Of a stretch of 64,000 bases of DNA, positions 27,741 through 36,051 are shown piece after piece. Under the pieces are notes generated by a model. That model worked only from the letters and a program-made list of their open reading frames with translations. It was not told the DNA's origin and searched no databases. Every line of letters starts with the position of its first letter. The first letter of the stretch is position 1. Both the position numbers and the translations under genes were made by a program. Location of the stretch: contig NZ_CANMVK010000001.1 in assembly GCF_947501405.1 (NCBI RefSeq), positions 1,178,001-1,242,000 on the forward strand. The letters run 5' to 3'. This DNA is from an uncultured Hoeflea sp. Its GTDB lineage: Bacteria; Pseudomonadota; Alphaproteobacteria; Rhizobiales; Rhizobiaceae.

Positions 27741-28256
27741 TCAGGCGGCCTCGTAAAGCGTTACGGCGTCGCGAATCACGTCCTTGAGGCCGGCTTCGCC
27801 GACAAGGTGGATGGCGGTTGCGACCGGAAACCATTTGCGCTTGCGCTGGCCTTTTTCCGGCCAGATATCCTTCTGGTCTTCAAGCCGCACCAGATAGACA
27901 TCGACATCGCAGAGCGCATCGCCGCGTCTGGGGCGCTGCTTGATATAGCGGTAGTGGCCGACGGCGTTATCGGCGACGACTTCGCCGGTGACGCCGGCCT
28001 CTTCCCAGGCCTCGCGAAGGGCGGCGGCGGGTCCGTCTTCGCCGTCCTCGATCCATCCCTTGGGCACGATCCAGCGACCGGTATCGCGGCTGGTGATCAG
28101 CATCATCTCGCGCTCGGCGCCCGACCCGCGAAACACCGCAGCCGCCGCCTGGCGCATCGGTTTGCCCGAGGCGAACCGATCGTCTGCATCCGGGGGGCGG
28201 AACAGGTCGAGAAGGTGTCGGATGCGGTCAAAGGCATTCATGGAATTGCGAATCAT
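27741..28256 (-). CDS. NUDIX hydrolase (diphosphoinositol polyphosphate phosphohydrolase-like)
   Basis: A 171-residue protein with a perfect NUDIX box, GWIEDGEDGPAAALREAWEE followed by AGV, matching GX5EX7REUXEEXGU. The fold before it, VPKGWIEDGE, and the small size fit the DIPP/Ap-n-A branch, which cleaves phosphoanhydrides in dinucleoside polyphosphates or inositol pyrophosphates. Start is uncertain: ATG 28256 directly follows AGGAG, while ATG 28241 is 15 bases from it. It stands alone upstream of nrdJ on the same strand but far from it. Confidence 0.85.
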   Translation of the reverse strand: MIRNSMNAFDRIRHLLDLFRPPDADDRFASGKPMRQAAAAVFRGSGAEREMMLITSRDTGRWIVPKGWIEDGEDGPAAALREAWEEAGVTGEVVADNAVGHYRYIKQRPRRGDALCDVDVYLVRLEDQKDIWPEKGQRKRKWFPVATAIHLVGEAGLKDVIRDAVTLYEAA

Positions 28257-28374
28257 CTCCTGGGGCGAGGATTGCAGTTAAATATGACTGTTTTGCTACA
28301 ATGCAAATCAAGCCGGCTAAATTTCCTGACTATGATTCGCGAGACCTGACGCGGCAACCGGGGATTCATCCCAC

Positions 28375-28403
28375 AAAAGGGACGCGGCACACCGCATCCC
28401 TTT
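28375..28403 (-). terminator. terminator of the chemoreceptor gene
   Basis: On the minus strand, stem AAAGGGATGCGG and CCGCGTCCCTTT, loop TGTG, followed by TTTTG. It lies 25 bases after the chemoreceptor stop. Confidence 0.75.
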
Positions 28404-28427
28404 CATGCCCGATTCAGGTGGCGTGGA

Positions 28428-30170
28428 TCAGAATTCTTCCCAATCCTCGGCGATCGCCGCCGTACCCGCCGTGGCATAGACCGGTGCGGCCTTGGCAGTA
28501 GGGCTCCGGGACGCATGCGGTGCGGAATCGGCGGATTTGGCCGCAGCGACACCGGGAAGGGCAGTCGATGCTGCATCCGACAGGGAAACAACCGATTGCT
28601 GGTTTTCACCATCATTGACGCTGAAGACCGTGAGTTTGGTGACCAGCCCGTCGGCATTGGTTGCAAGTTCGCGAATGGAATTGTTGGCATCCGATACCAG
28701 GGCAGCGTTTTGCTGGGTGGTTTCATCCATCTGCACCACCGCGCCGTTGATCTCGGAGATGTCGCCGGCTTGCTCGCGGGCGGTCTCGACGATGGTGGCG
28801 ATGTATTCATTGATGGTTTTGACCTGGCCGCCAATCGATCTCAGAGCTTCGCCGGTGCGGTTGACCAGTTGCACACCATTGTCGACCTGGGTTGAAGAGG
28901 TCTCGATCAGGGCGTTGATCTCCTTGGCGGCATTCGCTGAGCGTTGGGCCAATTCGCGCACTTCCTGGGCGACCACTGCGAAACCCTTGCCGGCTTCACC
29001 GGCGCGTGCTGCCTCGACGCCGGCATTGAGTGCCAGCAGGTTGGTCTGAAAGGCGATCTGATCGATCACCGAAATGATCTGACCGATCTGTTTGGACGAG
29101 GCCTCAATTGCGGTCATGGCGCCCACGGCTTCGGTCACGATCCCTTCTGACAAACCGGCGTCTTTGGTTGCCGCATCCACAAGACGTCCGGCCTCGCCGG
29201 CGTGTTCGGACGCGGTGCGGACGGTGTCGGTGATCCGGCCGATGGCGGCAGCGGTTTGTTCAAGCGACACCGCCTGCTGCTCAATGCGCTGCGAGATATG
29301 GTCTGCGTCGGAGCTCGCTCTCTTCGAGCCTTCGCGCATGTCCAGGGCGGAATGGCCGAGTTCGGCGATCACCCGCTCGAGCGTTTCCACCGAGGCGTTG
29401 AAATCAAGCCGCAGCTTTTCAAGCGAACCGTCAAAGGGCGTGTCGAGCCGGAAGCGCAGATCGCCGCGGGCGAGTTGCTCCAGGCCGCGTTCGAGGGCGC
29501 AAATGGCGAATTGCAGCCGGTCATTGTCCTTGGCGCGTTCGGCTTCACGGCGCTCGGAATCCAGCAGGTTGCGCTTCTGGGCGTCCTCGGCTTGCTCGGA
29601 CATCTTGCTGGCATGCGCGGTGGCGGCCTGGATTTCCGACATGGCGGCATCGTTCTGGGTAAAGGCGGTGGCGAGCATTTGCGCCAGTGCGACCAGTGCG
29701 GCGGCTTCAACAATCAGAATAATGGCGTGCAGCGCCACCCGACCGAGGTCGGCGTCACCCGGAAACACCGCCGCTGGAATGACGAAGAACAGCGTCAGAT
29801 GGTGAACCGCTGTCAGCCCCGCGAAGGCCAGAATCGGTCGCCAGTCCACCCAGGCTGCACAGATTGCGAGGCTGGCAAAAAAGTACATGTGAATGTCGAT
29901 TTGTAGCGGCGAGCCCGTAAATGCATAAACCAGCAAGGCCACGCTGGCCGCATGGGCAAGCGCGGTGGAGACCCGTGTCGCCGCACCTGTGCGGTCGCGC
30001 CACCAGGTCAGTGTGGCGACGCCGGCGATGGCCAGGCCGCCGCCAATCACGATAACCGGACTGGCCTGCATGCCCCACCATGCTCTGGCCAGCATCAGCG
30101 CCACGTTGATCCATAACAGCGAAACAATCGCGGTGGCGGCGCGGGTGCGAAGGGATGTCATGACGTTCAT
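28428..30170 (-). CDS. membrane methyl-accepting chemotaxis protein with CheR-tether tail
   Basis: About 580 residues. The first 180 residues hold several membrane helices with short loops (no large periplasmic sensor), then a HAMP-like linker, a long coiled coil and the signalling tip [21 protein letters not shown], which is the kinase-contact hairpin. The chain ends DWEEF, an xWxxF pentapeptide like those that recruit CheR or CheB. The start ATG overlaps the stop of the upstream small membrane gene as ATGA, so this start is chosen over a longer frame. It senses through its membrane domain; the ligand is unknown. Confidence 0.92.
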   Translation of the reverse strand: MNVMTSLRTRAATAIVSLLWINVALMLARAWWGMQASPVIVIGGGLAIAGVATLTWWRDRTGAATRVSTALAHAASVALLVYAFTGSPLQIDIHMYFFASLAICAAWVDWRPILAFAGLTAVHHLTLFFVIPAAVFPGDADLGRVALHAIILIVEAAALVALAQMLATAFTQNDAAMSEIQAATAHASKMSEQAEDAQKRNLLDSERREAERAKDNDRLQFAICALERGLEQLARGDLRFRLDTPFDGSLEKLRLDFNASVETLERVIAELGHSALDMREGSKRASSDADHISQRIEQQAVSLEQTAAAIGRITDTVRTASEHAGEAGRLVDAATKDAGLSEGIVTEAVGAMTAIEASSKQIGQIISVIDQIAFQTNLLALNAGVEAARAGEAGKGFAVVAQEVRELAQRSANAAKEINALIETSSTQVDNGVQLVNRTGEALRSIGGQVKTINEYIATIVETAREQAGDISEINGAVVQMDETTQQNAALVSDANNSIRELATNADGLVTKLTVFSVNDGENQQSVVSLSDAASTALPGVAAAKSADSAPHASRSPTAKAAPVYATAGTAAIAEDWEEF

Positions 30171-30532
30171 TGGGCGGGGGTACTCCTGCAAAAACTGGCA
30201 AGCCTGCCGTCGAGCACCAGCAAAGCGCCGGAGCGGAACAGCTTGAGAGCGAAACCAGAGGTATCGGACTGGGCGATGGCGGCGTAGGCCGCGCCGGTCC
30301 CGTTGACATAGGATCCGCCAGCGTCGCGGATAACCTGGGTGACCCGGGCGGGATCGCTCCAGGGCGGAACGATGACCAGCGCCCGGCCGCTGGTCGGCAC
30401 AATCGCTGCGGCAGCGAGAACGACCAGGATAATGCCGAGATTGAGGCCGATTGCGGCCAGACCTCGGCCCGGAGATGAAACTGATGGTTTAGAGGATTGC
30501 ACTGTGCGCGCCGGCTTGCTGGTGAATTGCAC
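30167..30532 (-). CDS. small membrane protein coupled to the chemoreceptor
   Basis: About 121 residues from GTG 30532, six bases after GAGG; a TTG at 30544 adds four residues. Residues 27-50 form one membrane helix, followed by an external domain with the phrase [19 protein letters not shown] and then [13 protein letters not shown]. Its stop overlaps the chemoreceptor start by four bases, so both are translated together. I do not recognise a family. A role in signalling with the receptor is suggested by coupling alone. Confidence 0.65.
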   Translation of the reverse strand: MQFTSKPARTVQSSKPSVSSPGRGLAAIGLNLGIILVVLAAAAIVPTSGRALVIVPPWSDPARVTQVIRDAGGSYVNGTGAAYAAIAQSDTSGFALKLFRSGALLVLDGRLASFCRSTPAQ

Positions 30533-30824
30533 TGCATGCCTCAAAGAGGCGGTCTCCAGCTGACATCATCCCAGCGGTCGGATTGTTCAAGATGGCTCAA
30601 TTCTGCCCGCTGACGGATAAGGTAGAGTTAAAACTTGCCGCCAGAAATATCAGTGTTTGCTTCGAAAGGCTCGGTCCGCGCTGCAAAATGTATCAAGCGG
30701 CGAAGTTCGTCAGCGCACTGAATGCCAACCAGGTGTCCGACGAGGCAAGGGGACAAGCGACCGGCTGCCGCAGGGCGGCCTGAATGATCGGGAGTGTCGG
30801 CTCAAAAGCCGGCGGCCGTCTGGC

Positions 30825-31322
30825 TCAGCCCCGCGAATCCTTGGCGATCGGTTCGACATAGGCAAAGCCCATGTCCCAGGGGAAATAGATCCAGGTATCC
30901 TGGCTGACTTCCGTGACGAAGGTGTCGACCAGCGGCCGGCCCTTGGGCTTGGCGTAGACGGTGGCGAAATGCGCCTTGGGCAGCATTGCGCGAACGATTG
31001 CGGCGGTCTTGCCGGTGTCGGTGAGATCGTCAACGATCAGCACGCCTTCGCCCTCGGTATCGAGGATGTCGGTATTGATCTCCTTGAGCACCTTCATGTC
31101 GCCCTGGTTCACATAGTCGTGGTAGGAGGCCACCGACACCGTGTCGATCCGGCGGATGTCGAGCTCGCGCGAGATAATGGCCGCGGGCACCAGCCCGCCG
31201 CGGGTAATGCAGACAATGGCGTTCCAGCTTTCGCCCGAGCCGCTCAGCCGCCAGGCTAGCGCACGCGCGTCGCGGTGAAACTGGTCCCAGGAGACCGGGA
31301 AGGCTTTGTCTGGAAGGGACAT
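30825..31322 (-). CDS. gpt: xanthine phosphoribosyltransferase
   Basis: A 165-residue purine salvage enzyme that joins xanthine or guanine to PRPP. The PRPP-binding loop [13 protein letters not shown] lies near residues 90-102, and [10 protein letters not shown] near residue 38 is the N-terminal phosphate loop. Length and the ending [10 protein letters not shown] fit the Gpt family. It is monocistronic, on the minus strand, with the divergent LysE gene upstream. Confidence 0.93.
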   Translation of the reverse strand: MSLPDKAFPVSWDQFHRDARALAWRLSGSGESWNAIVCITRGGLVPAAIISRELDIRRIDTVSVASYHDYVNQGDMKVLKEINTDILDTEGEGVLIVDDLTDTGKTAAIVRAMLPKAHFATVYAKPKGRPLVDTFVTEVSQDTWIYFPWDMGFAYVEPIAKDSRG

Positions 31323-31513
31323 GGCTGGGCTCCTTGAATTCGCAACGGCTTGTGTGCAACCCGCTTGGGCGGCTGAAGTGCGGTAATTAGCCGGAAACGC
31401 TGTTACCGCGCAAGACGCTCCGCACCCGGTTTTTCACGCCTCGATGTAAAACGGGTGGCGGACCCGCTGGGCAGACCATAGGCATTCGGGACAGATAACC
31501 CGGAGGGCGCCAT

Positions 31514-32110
31514 ATGCTGGTTTTTGCCGCCACATTGCTGATGTTTTTGTTTCCGCTGGCATTTAGCCCCGGGCCGGGAAACATGTTTTTTGCAACAATG
31601 AGCGCACGGTTCGGGTTTGCCGCAACCCTGCGCGCCAACGCCGGATACCATCTGGCGACGCTCGCGGTCACGCTGCTGATCGGTTTGGGACTGATCTCGG
31701 TGCTGGAGCCGGGTTCGGCCATATTTGCGGCGCTTAAAATGGCCGGCGGATTTTACGTGCTGTGGCTTGCCTTCAAACTGGCCCGCGCCGGAACAACGGG
31801 CGAAAACGCGGCCGCCAAACAGGCTGGCTTTGCCGATGGTGCAATGCTGTTGGTGCTCAATCCCAAAGCCTATGTGATCATTTTCCTGATGTTCACCCAG
31901 TTCGCCGACGCAGGCCCGCGGGATCTGCATATGAGAGTGCTTGTTATCACCTTGCTGTTTACGCTCAACAATCTCGTTGCCTTCTCGCTTTGGGCGCTGG
32001 CGGGGGATGCTTTGGGGCGGCTGTTTCGAAGCGAGACTGCCGCATGGTGGCTGAACCTGGCATTTGCGACAGTGCTCACCGGTGTTGGTCTGTGGATGCT
32101 GCTGGGCTGA
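31514..32110 (+). CDS. LysE/RhtB family amino-acid exporter
   Basis: A 198-residue inner-membrane protein with five or six hydrophobic segments. The family motif FSPGPGNMFFATMSARFGF appears in the first 40 residues and NPKAYVIIFLMF in the middle. These transporters export amino acids or related metabolites by proton exchange. GGAGG precedes the ATG. It is convergent with the universal stress gene, 35 bases apart. Confidence 0.85.
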   Translation: MLVFAATLLMFLFPLAFSPGPGNMFFATMSARFGFAATLRANAGYHLATLAVTLLIGLGLISVLEPGSAIFAALKMAGGFYVLWLAFKLARAGTTGENAAAKQAGFADGAMLLVLNPKAYVIIFLMFTQFADAGPRDLHMRVLVITLLFTLNNLVAFSLWALAGDALGRLFRSETAAWWLNLAFATVLTGVGLWMLLG

Positions 32111-32145
32111 GCCCGCCAGCAACTCTCAAAACCGGCGGCCGATGG

Positions 32146-32988
32146 CTACCGTGACATCAGCACCGCCACCGGGGCGTGTTCGAGAAAGGCGCGGGTGACG
32201 CCGCCAAACAGCCATTCGCGCAGCCGCTGATGGGTATAGGCGCCCATCACCACGAGATCGGCGTTGGTCGCCCTGACCTGGGAGGTGATCGCGTCGGCGG
32301 TCGATCCCGATCCTTTGGACACGGTGGTGACGTTGACATGCACGCCGTGGCGCGACAGGCAGGCGGCGATATCGGTACCGGCCAGCGGCGCATCAATATC
32401 GGGCAGCTTGTGGGGGTCGACCACCACGATCTCGACCGCCTTGGCGGCCTTGAGAAAAGGCAGTGCGTCGTGAACGGCGCGGGCGGCTTCACGGGAGCCG
32501 TCCCAGGCAACCAGGATCCGCTCGACCGGGGCGGCAAGCGTGCCATCGGGCGGCAGGAACAGCACCGGCCGGCCGCCTTCGAACAGCAGCGCCTCGACAT
32601 TGGTGGCCAGATCCTCTTCGGCGTCGCGATCAGGCTGACGTACCACGACCAGATCAGCGGAGCGGGCGCTGACCAGAGCCGACACCGCGCTGTCGCCGCC
32701 GGGGGTACGCACCGGCCGCCATTCCTGCGCCAGTCCGGCCTTCTGGCAAGCGGATTGAAAGGCCTCGCCAACCTTTTTCATCCGCTTCTCGGCCTGCTCG
32801 TAAAGCGCTGCAATGGTGGCCGCGTCCGGCACATCAATGGGTGCGGACAGCACCACGAATTGGGATGGTTCGCCATGGCAGCCGGTGATATGGGCCTCTT
32901 TTCCGGCAGTCATGCCGACAATCGCTTCGATCACCGGAGAAACATCGGCTTCGGTCGACAAGACAGCGAGGATTGAGTGATAGGCCAT
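32146..32988 (-). CDS. tandem-domain universal stress protein
   Basis: A 280-residue protein of two Usp domains. The second ends VMGAYTHQRLREWLFGGVTR, with the glycine pattern for ATP binding (G-x2-G type spacing loosely kept), then HAPVAVLMSR, the standard end. The first domain is less conserved in its binding loop. Such tandem Usps respond to starvation and oxidative stress. It stands alone on the minus strand. Confidence 0.85.
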   Translation of the reverse strand: MAYHSILAVLSTEADVSPVIEAIVGMTAGKEAHITGCHGEPSQFVVLSAPIDVPDAATIAALYEQAEKRMKKVGEAFQSACQKAGLAQEWRPVRTPGGDSAVSALVSARSADLVVVRQPDRDAEEDLATNVEALLFEGGRPVLFLPPDGTLAAPVERILVAWDGSREAARAVHDALPFLKAAKAVEIVVVDPHKLPDIDAPLAGTDIAACLSRHGVHVNVTTVSKGSGSTADAITSQVRATNADLVVMGAYTHQRLREWLFGGVTRAFLEHAPVAVLMSR

Positions 32989-33119
32989 GGTGTTATCTCC
33001 TTGCGGAGGCCAACCGGCGCCTCCATGAGTTCACCTTGCTGCGGGCGTTTGTGGCGCGCATTGATCCTTGTCAAACAGATGAGGGGTCGCGTATCGCCGC
33101 AACCAGGCGTGGGTCGGGA

Positions 33120-33887
33120 TCACGCAGGAGAGGGGTGCGTGTCACCCGTCAGGCGCTCAAGCATTGCCTCGACATCGAGGCGGGCTGCCGAGATAGCAGT
33201 CAAATCGTGGCCGCGAATGACGATCTCGGTGGAAAAGCCCTGCCCGGAAAACCGCGGATAGGACCCGATATTGACGTCGGGATGGGCCTTGGCAATGGCC
33301 GACAGCGGATCGCCGATATCGCCTTCACCGAAGGGGCAGCTCACCTTGTCCGACAGCATCTTCACCCCGGTTTTCAGCGTTGGCAGCACATTGTCGAGCA
33401 TGGCCTGGAACACCGACGGAACACCGGCCATGACATGCACATTGCCGGTAATGAAGCCCGGTGCGCAGCTTACCGGATTGGCGATGTGGCGGCTGCCCAC
33501 CGGCATTCGCGCCATGCGGCGCCGGGCGGGGGTAAACTCAAGCCCGCGCTCGGCGTAATGGTCACCCAGCAGTTCGAGCGCGTCGGGGTCGTGATCGCAG
33601 CCAATTCCGAAGGCTGCGGCGACGGCGTCGGCGGTGATGTCGTCATGGGTGGGGCCGATCCCGCCCGAGGTGAAGACGTAATCGTACCGCGCGCGCAATG
33701 CGTTGAGCGCCTCGACGATGCGGTCCTGATCGTCCGGCACAATCCGGACTTCCTCAAGGGCGATGCCCGATGCGGTCAGCATCTCTGCCAGATGAGCGAT
33801 GTTCTTGTCCTTGGTTCGGCCCGACAGCAATTCATCGCCGATGGCGAGTGCAGCCGCGGTTACAGTCGTCGGGGAAGTGTCAGGCAT
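33120..33887 (-). CDS. CinA-type molybdopterin-binding domain protein
   Basis: A 255-residue protein with the MoCF-like domain of CinA: AALAIGDELLSGRTKD at the start and FTSGGIGPTHDDITADA in the middle. The C-terminal NMN deamidase (PncC) domain of full CinA is missing, so this is the short, competence/damage-inducible A form found in alphaproteobacteria. The start at MPDTSP follows AAAGGA by eight bases. Members have been linked to ADP-ribose or NAD by-product cleavage; the role here is open. Confidence 0.87.
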   Translation of the reverse strand: MPDTSPTTVTAAALAIGDELLSGRTKDKNIAHLAEMLTASGIALEEVRIVPDDQDRIVEALNALRARYDYVFTSGGIGPTHDDITADAVAAAFGIGCDHDPDALELLGDHYAERGLEFTPARRRMARMPVGSRHIANPVSCAPGFITGNVHVMAGVPSVFQAMLDNVLPTLKTGVKMLSDKVSCPFGEGDIGDPLSAIAKAHPDVNIGSYPRFSGQGFSTEIVIRGHDLTAISAARLDVEAMLERLTGDTHPSPA

Positions 33888-34074
33888 CGCGGTCATCCTT
33901 TTGTCAGCGCATGCATAAACGGGATTGGTGCGCGGAAGCAAGGTCGTCGCAAAACCGTCGGCCGGGTTGATTTTGTGAACAATGTGTTGCGACTTTCCTG
34001 GCTTTCGGTGAACGATGAAGTGCTTATGTGTTGGCTATCGCCGCCCTGCGGCAGCAACCACACAGGAGATCACG

Positions 34075-34674
34075 ATGGCCAAGGTACTGGTGCTTTACTA
34101 TTCGAGCTGGGGACATATCGAAGCCATGGCGGCAGCCGCGGCCAAGGGCGCGCAGGCTGCCGGCGCCGAGGTCACGATCAAGCGGGTGCCGGAACTGGTG
34201 CCAGAGGAGGTAGCCAAGCAGTTTCACTACAAGCTTGAGCAGCAGGGCGAGATCGCCGAGCCTGCGGAACTTGCGGATTATGACGGCATCATCTTCGCCA
34301 CGCCCACACGCTACGGAATGATGGCGGCGCAGATGAAGAATTTCCTTGATCAAACGGGTTCGCTTTGGATGTCTGGCGCGCTTGTCGGCAAGGTGGGTTC
34401 GGTCATGACCTCGTCGGCCACCCAGCATGGCGGGCAGGAGAGCACGATTTTGAGCTTCCACACGGTGCTCTTGCATCAAGGCATGCTGATTGCCGGTTTG
34501 CCCTATTCGTTTCAGGGGCAGATGGGTGTCGATGAAGTCAAGGGCGGATCGCCCTATGGCGCAACGACCATTGCCGATGGTGATGGATCCCGGCAGCCCT
34601 CGGCGGTGGAACTTGAAGGCGCCGAATTCCAGGGCCGTCGGGTGGCCGAAATCGCCGCCAAGCTCGTGGCCTGA
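34075..34674 (+). CDS. wrbA: NAD(P)H:quinone oxidoreductase WrbA
   Basis: A 199-residue flavodoxin-like FMN protein that reduces quinones by two electrons and so limits oxidative stress. [17 protein letters not shown] at the start is the phosphate-binding loop, and [20 protein letters not shown] and [10 protein letters not shown] are WrbA signatures. CAGGAG precedes the ATG at 34075; an upstream in-frame extension is not conserved. It is convergent with the intron-containing tRNA-Leu gene. Confidence 0.94.
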   Translation: MAKVLVLYYSSWGHIEAMAAAAAKGAQAAGAEVTIKRVPELVPEEVAKQFHYKLEQQGEIAEPAELADYDGIIFATPTRYGMMAAQMKNFLDQTGSLWMSGALVGKVGSVMTSSATQHGGQESTILSFHTVLLHQGMLIAGLPYSFQGQMGVDEVKGGSPYGATTIADGDGSRQPSAVELEGAEFQGRRVAEIAAKLVA

Positions 34675-34796
34675 CGGCAAGCTCGCCCGGCCTTGCGGGT
34701 GCCTTAGACCAATTTGCGCGCCGGGAGCGATCCCGGTGCGCCGAGCGCCGGCTTTCGTGGAGGCTCCGCGGGAACTGACCGGCCAGAGAAAAGCAT

Positions 34797-35126
34797 TGGT
34801 GCGGACGGCGGGACTCGAACCCGCACGATCATACGATCGAGAGATTTTCTTACCGGCTACGGCTTTCGCCGCCGACGCATCTCGCGCCGTTTGTGGTCTG
34901 GACTATCCCTTCGCCATCGCCAGTCATCTGGCCTAAGGCGCTGCCCGTCTAGTCTCTACACCTTCCGTTCCGGATTTCACCGGTTCGGCTTGGCTCGGGA
35001 TTGGCATGAGCCGGTATCCGGCCTTTAGCTTTCCCCGAATTTGAGCAGTTCTACTCCTGGAGTTTCCCCCAAGGCACTCAAAGCATGGCTTAAGTCTCTT
35101 GTGTCTACCGATTCCACCACGTCCGC
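34797..35126 (-). tRNA. tRNA-Leu(UAA) interrupted by a group I intron
   Basis: The 5' exon (35126-35092) gives acceptor strand GCGGACG, a D-arm GTGGAATCGGTAGACAC and the anticodon stem AGAGA ending in CUU. The 3' exon (34848-34797) gives AAAATCTCT, a variable arm GATCGTATGATC, a T-arm GCGGG-TTCGAGT-CCCGC, acceptor CGTCCGC, A and CCA. Joined, the anticodon loop is CUUAAAA, anticodon UAA. All stems pair perfectly. The mature tRNA is 84 nt plus an encoded CCA. The 243-nt intervening sequence splits U34 from A35, where cyanobacterial and plastid tRNA-Leu introns also lie. A standard tRNA scan may miss it. Confidence 0.93.
34849..35091 (-). other. group I self-splicing intron in tRNA-Leu(UAA)
   Basis: A 243-nt intron. 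P1 forms between exon ACUU plus intron AAG and the internal guide UUUGAGU, with the required U.G wobble at the 5' splice site. The last intron base is the conserved G. Core R (GACTAGACGGGCA, 34942-34962 region) and S (GGGATAGTCCAGACC, 34891-34910 region) elements are present; GACUA in R pairs with UAGUC in S to make P7. AATTCGGGGAAAGCTAAAG (about 35024-35042) fits the P/Q region. There is no open frame for a homing endonuclease. The small size and site fit subgroup IC3. Confidence 0.9.
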
Positions 35127-35241
35127 ACATGCTCTGTCGGTAGCGGGTCTGTGTGAGTGAGGCAAGACCCGACGGGCAATCGCCGTCGCCGACCGCTGCC
35201 AATGATGAGCGATCAAATCCTGCCGCCGGCAGTTCGTGTGT

Positions 35242-35871
35242 TTATTTGTTGGCGCGAACTTTGTCAGAGGCTGCAATCGCCTCGGCGATCCGGCGCGTCA
35301 CTTCTTCGATTGCGGCGGAGGAGGAGGTTGCGAGAGCCTTCGACCCGCCTTCACAGGCCATGCCGCCGTCCGCCTGGGCCTGGCCGTCGCCTTCGACCGT
35401 CATGCCCAGAAGACGGCCACCAGACTTGCCATCGACCGAGAACGCCGCGGTCACGGCCACCGTGGTGTCCATGGTGTTGCGCAGGAAGCCGGGAATTGCG
35501 GACAGCCGCGCATCAAGGTTGAGGCCGGTGACCTGGATCATGCCGATTGCGCCTTTGGCCGCCATGTCTCCGGGTGCGACCGGCGCAGAGACGACTTCGA
35601 GCTGTTCAAACTGGCCCTTCAGGGTGGCGCCGATCGCGTTCGGGAACGCGGTTCTCAAATCAACCGGAAATGTGTGCGCGATGCAGGTGACATCCGAGGA
35701 GCGGATACTCTTTTGCAACCGCGTGCCATCAACGAACAGGAGATATTTGCCGGAGATCTTGTCTTGTTCGGATGTGTAGACCGGTACGGGCCCGGAGATC
35801 GGAGGCTCGGCGGTGTATTGGCAGCCGGTAAGGCCCAGAGTTATCGCGATCAGACTCACACAGGCACGCAT
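35242..35871 (-). CDS. predicted lipoprotein, function unknown
   Basis: A 209-residue protein beginning MRACVSLIAITLGLTGCQYT, with a lipobox LTGC at residues 14-17. The start follows GGAG by five bases; a longer frame would hide the signal. The mature part has two or three cysteines and an Ala-rich helix near the C-terminus (SSSAAIEEVTRRIAEAIAAS). No known domain is seen. It probably sits in the outer or inner membrane facing the periplasm. Confidence 0.7.
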   Translation of the reverse strand: MRACVSLIAITLGLTGCQYTAEPPISGPVPVYTSEQDKISGKYLLFVDGTRLQKSIRSSDVTCIAHTFPVDLRTAFPNAIGATLKGQFEQLEVVSAPVAPGDMAAKGAIGMIQVTGLNLDARLSAIPGFLRNTMDTTVAVTAAFSVDGKSGGRLLGMTVEGDGQAQADGGMACEGGSKALATSSSAAIEEVTRRIAEAIAASDKVRANK

Positions 35872-36051
35872 TGGATTCTCCGCAAAAGTGCATATCAATT
35901 TGTTCCGTAAGGATGAAAACTGCACGTAACATAATGCGTGCCGGTTGCGAAGCGATGACGCGCGTCAACGCGCGGTCGCGGTGACGCGCTGACGCCAGAT
36001 TGGTGCGTTACAATCGGAGGGAAGACCAGCCTGAGGACGAGACGTGGTCGG

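Noticed and set aside
30583-30783. 66-codon plus-strand frame between gpt and the small membrane gene
   Set aside because: No ribosome-binding site and no recognisable motif; kept as intergenic.
34933-35202. Minus-strand open frame inside the tRNA-Leu intron as a possible homing endonuclease
   Set aside because: It crosses the exon-intron border, has no LAGLIDADG, GIY-YIG or HNH motif, and its sequence is explained by the intron's RNA core.
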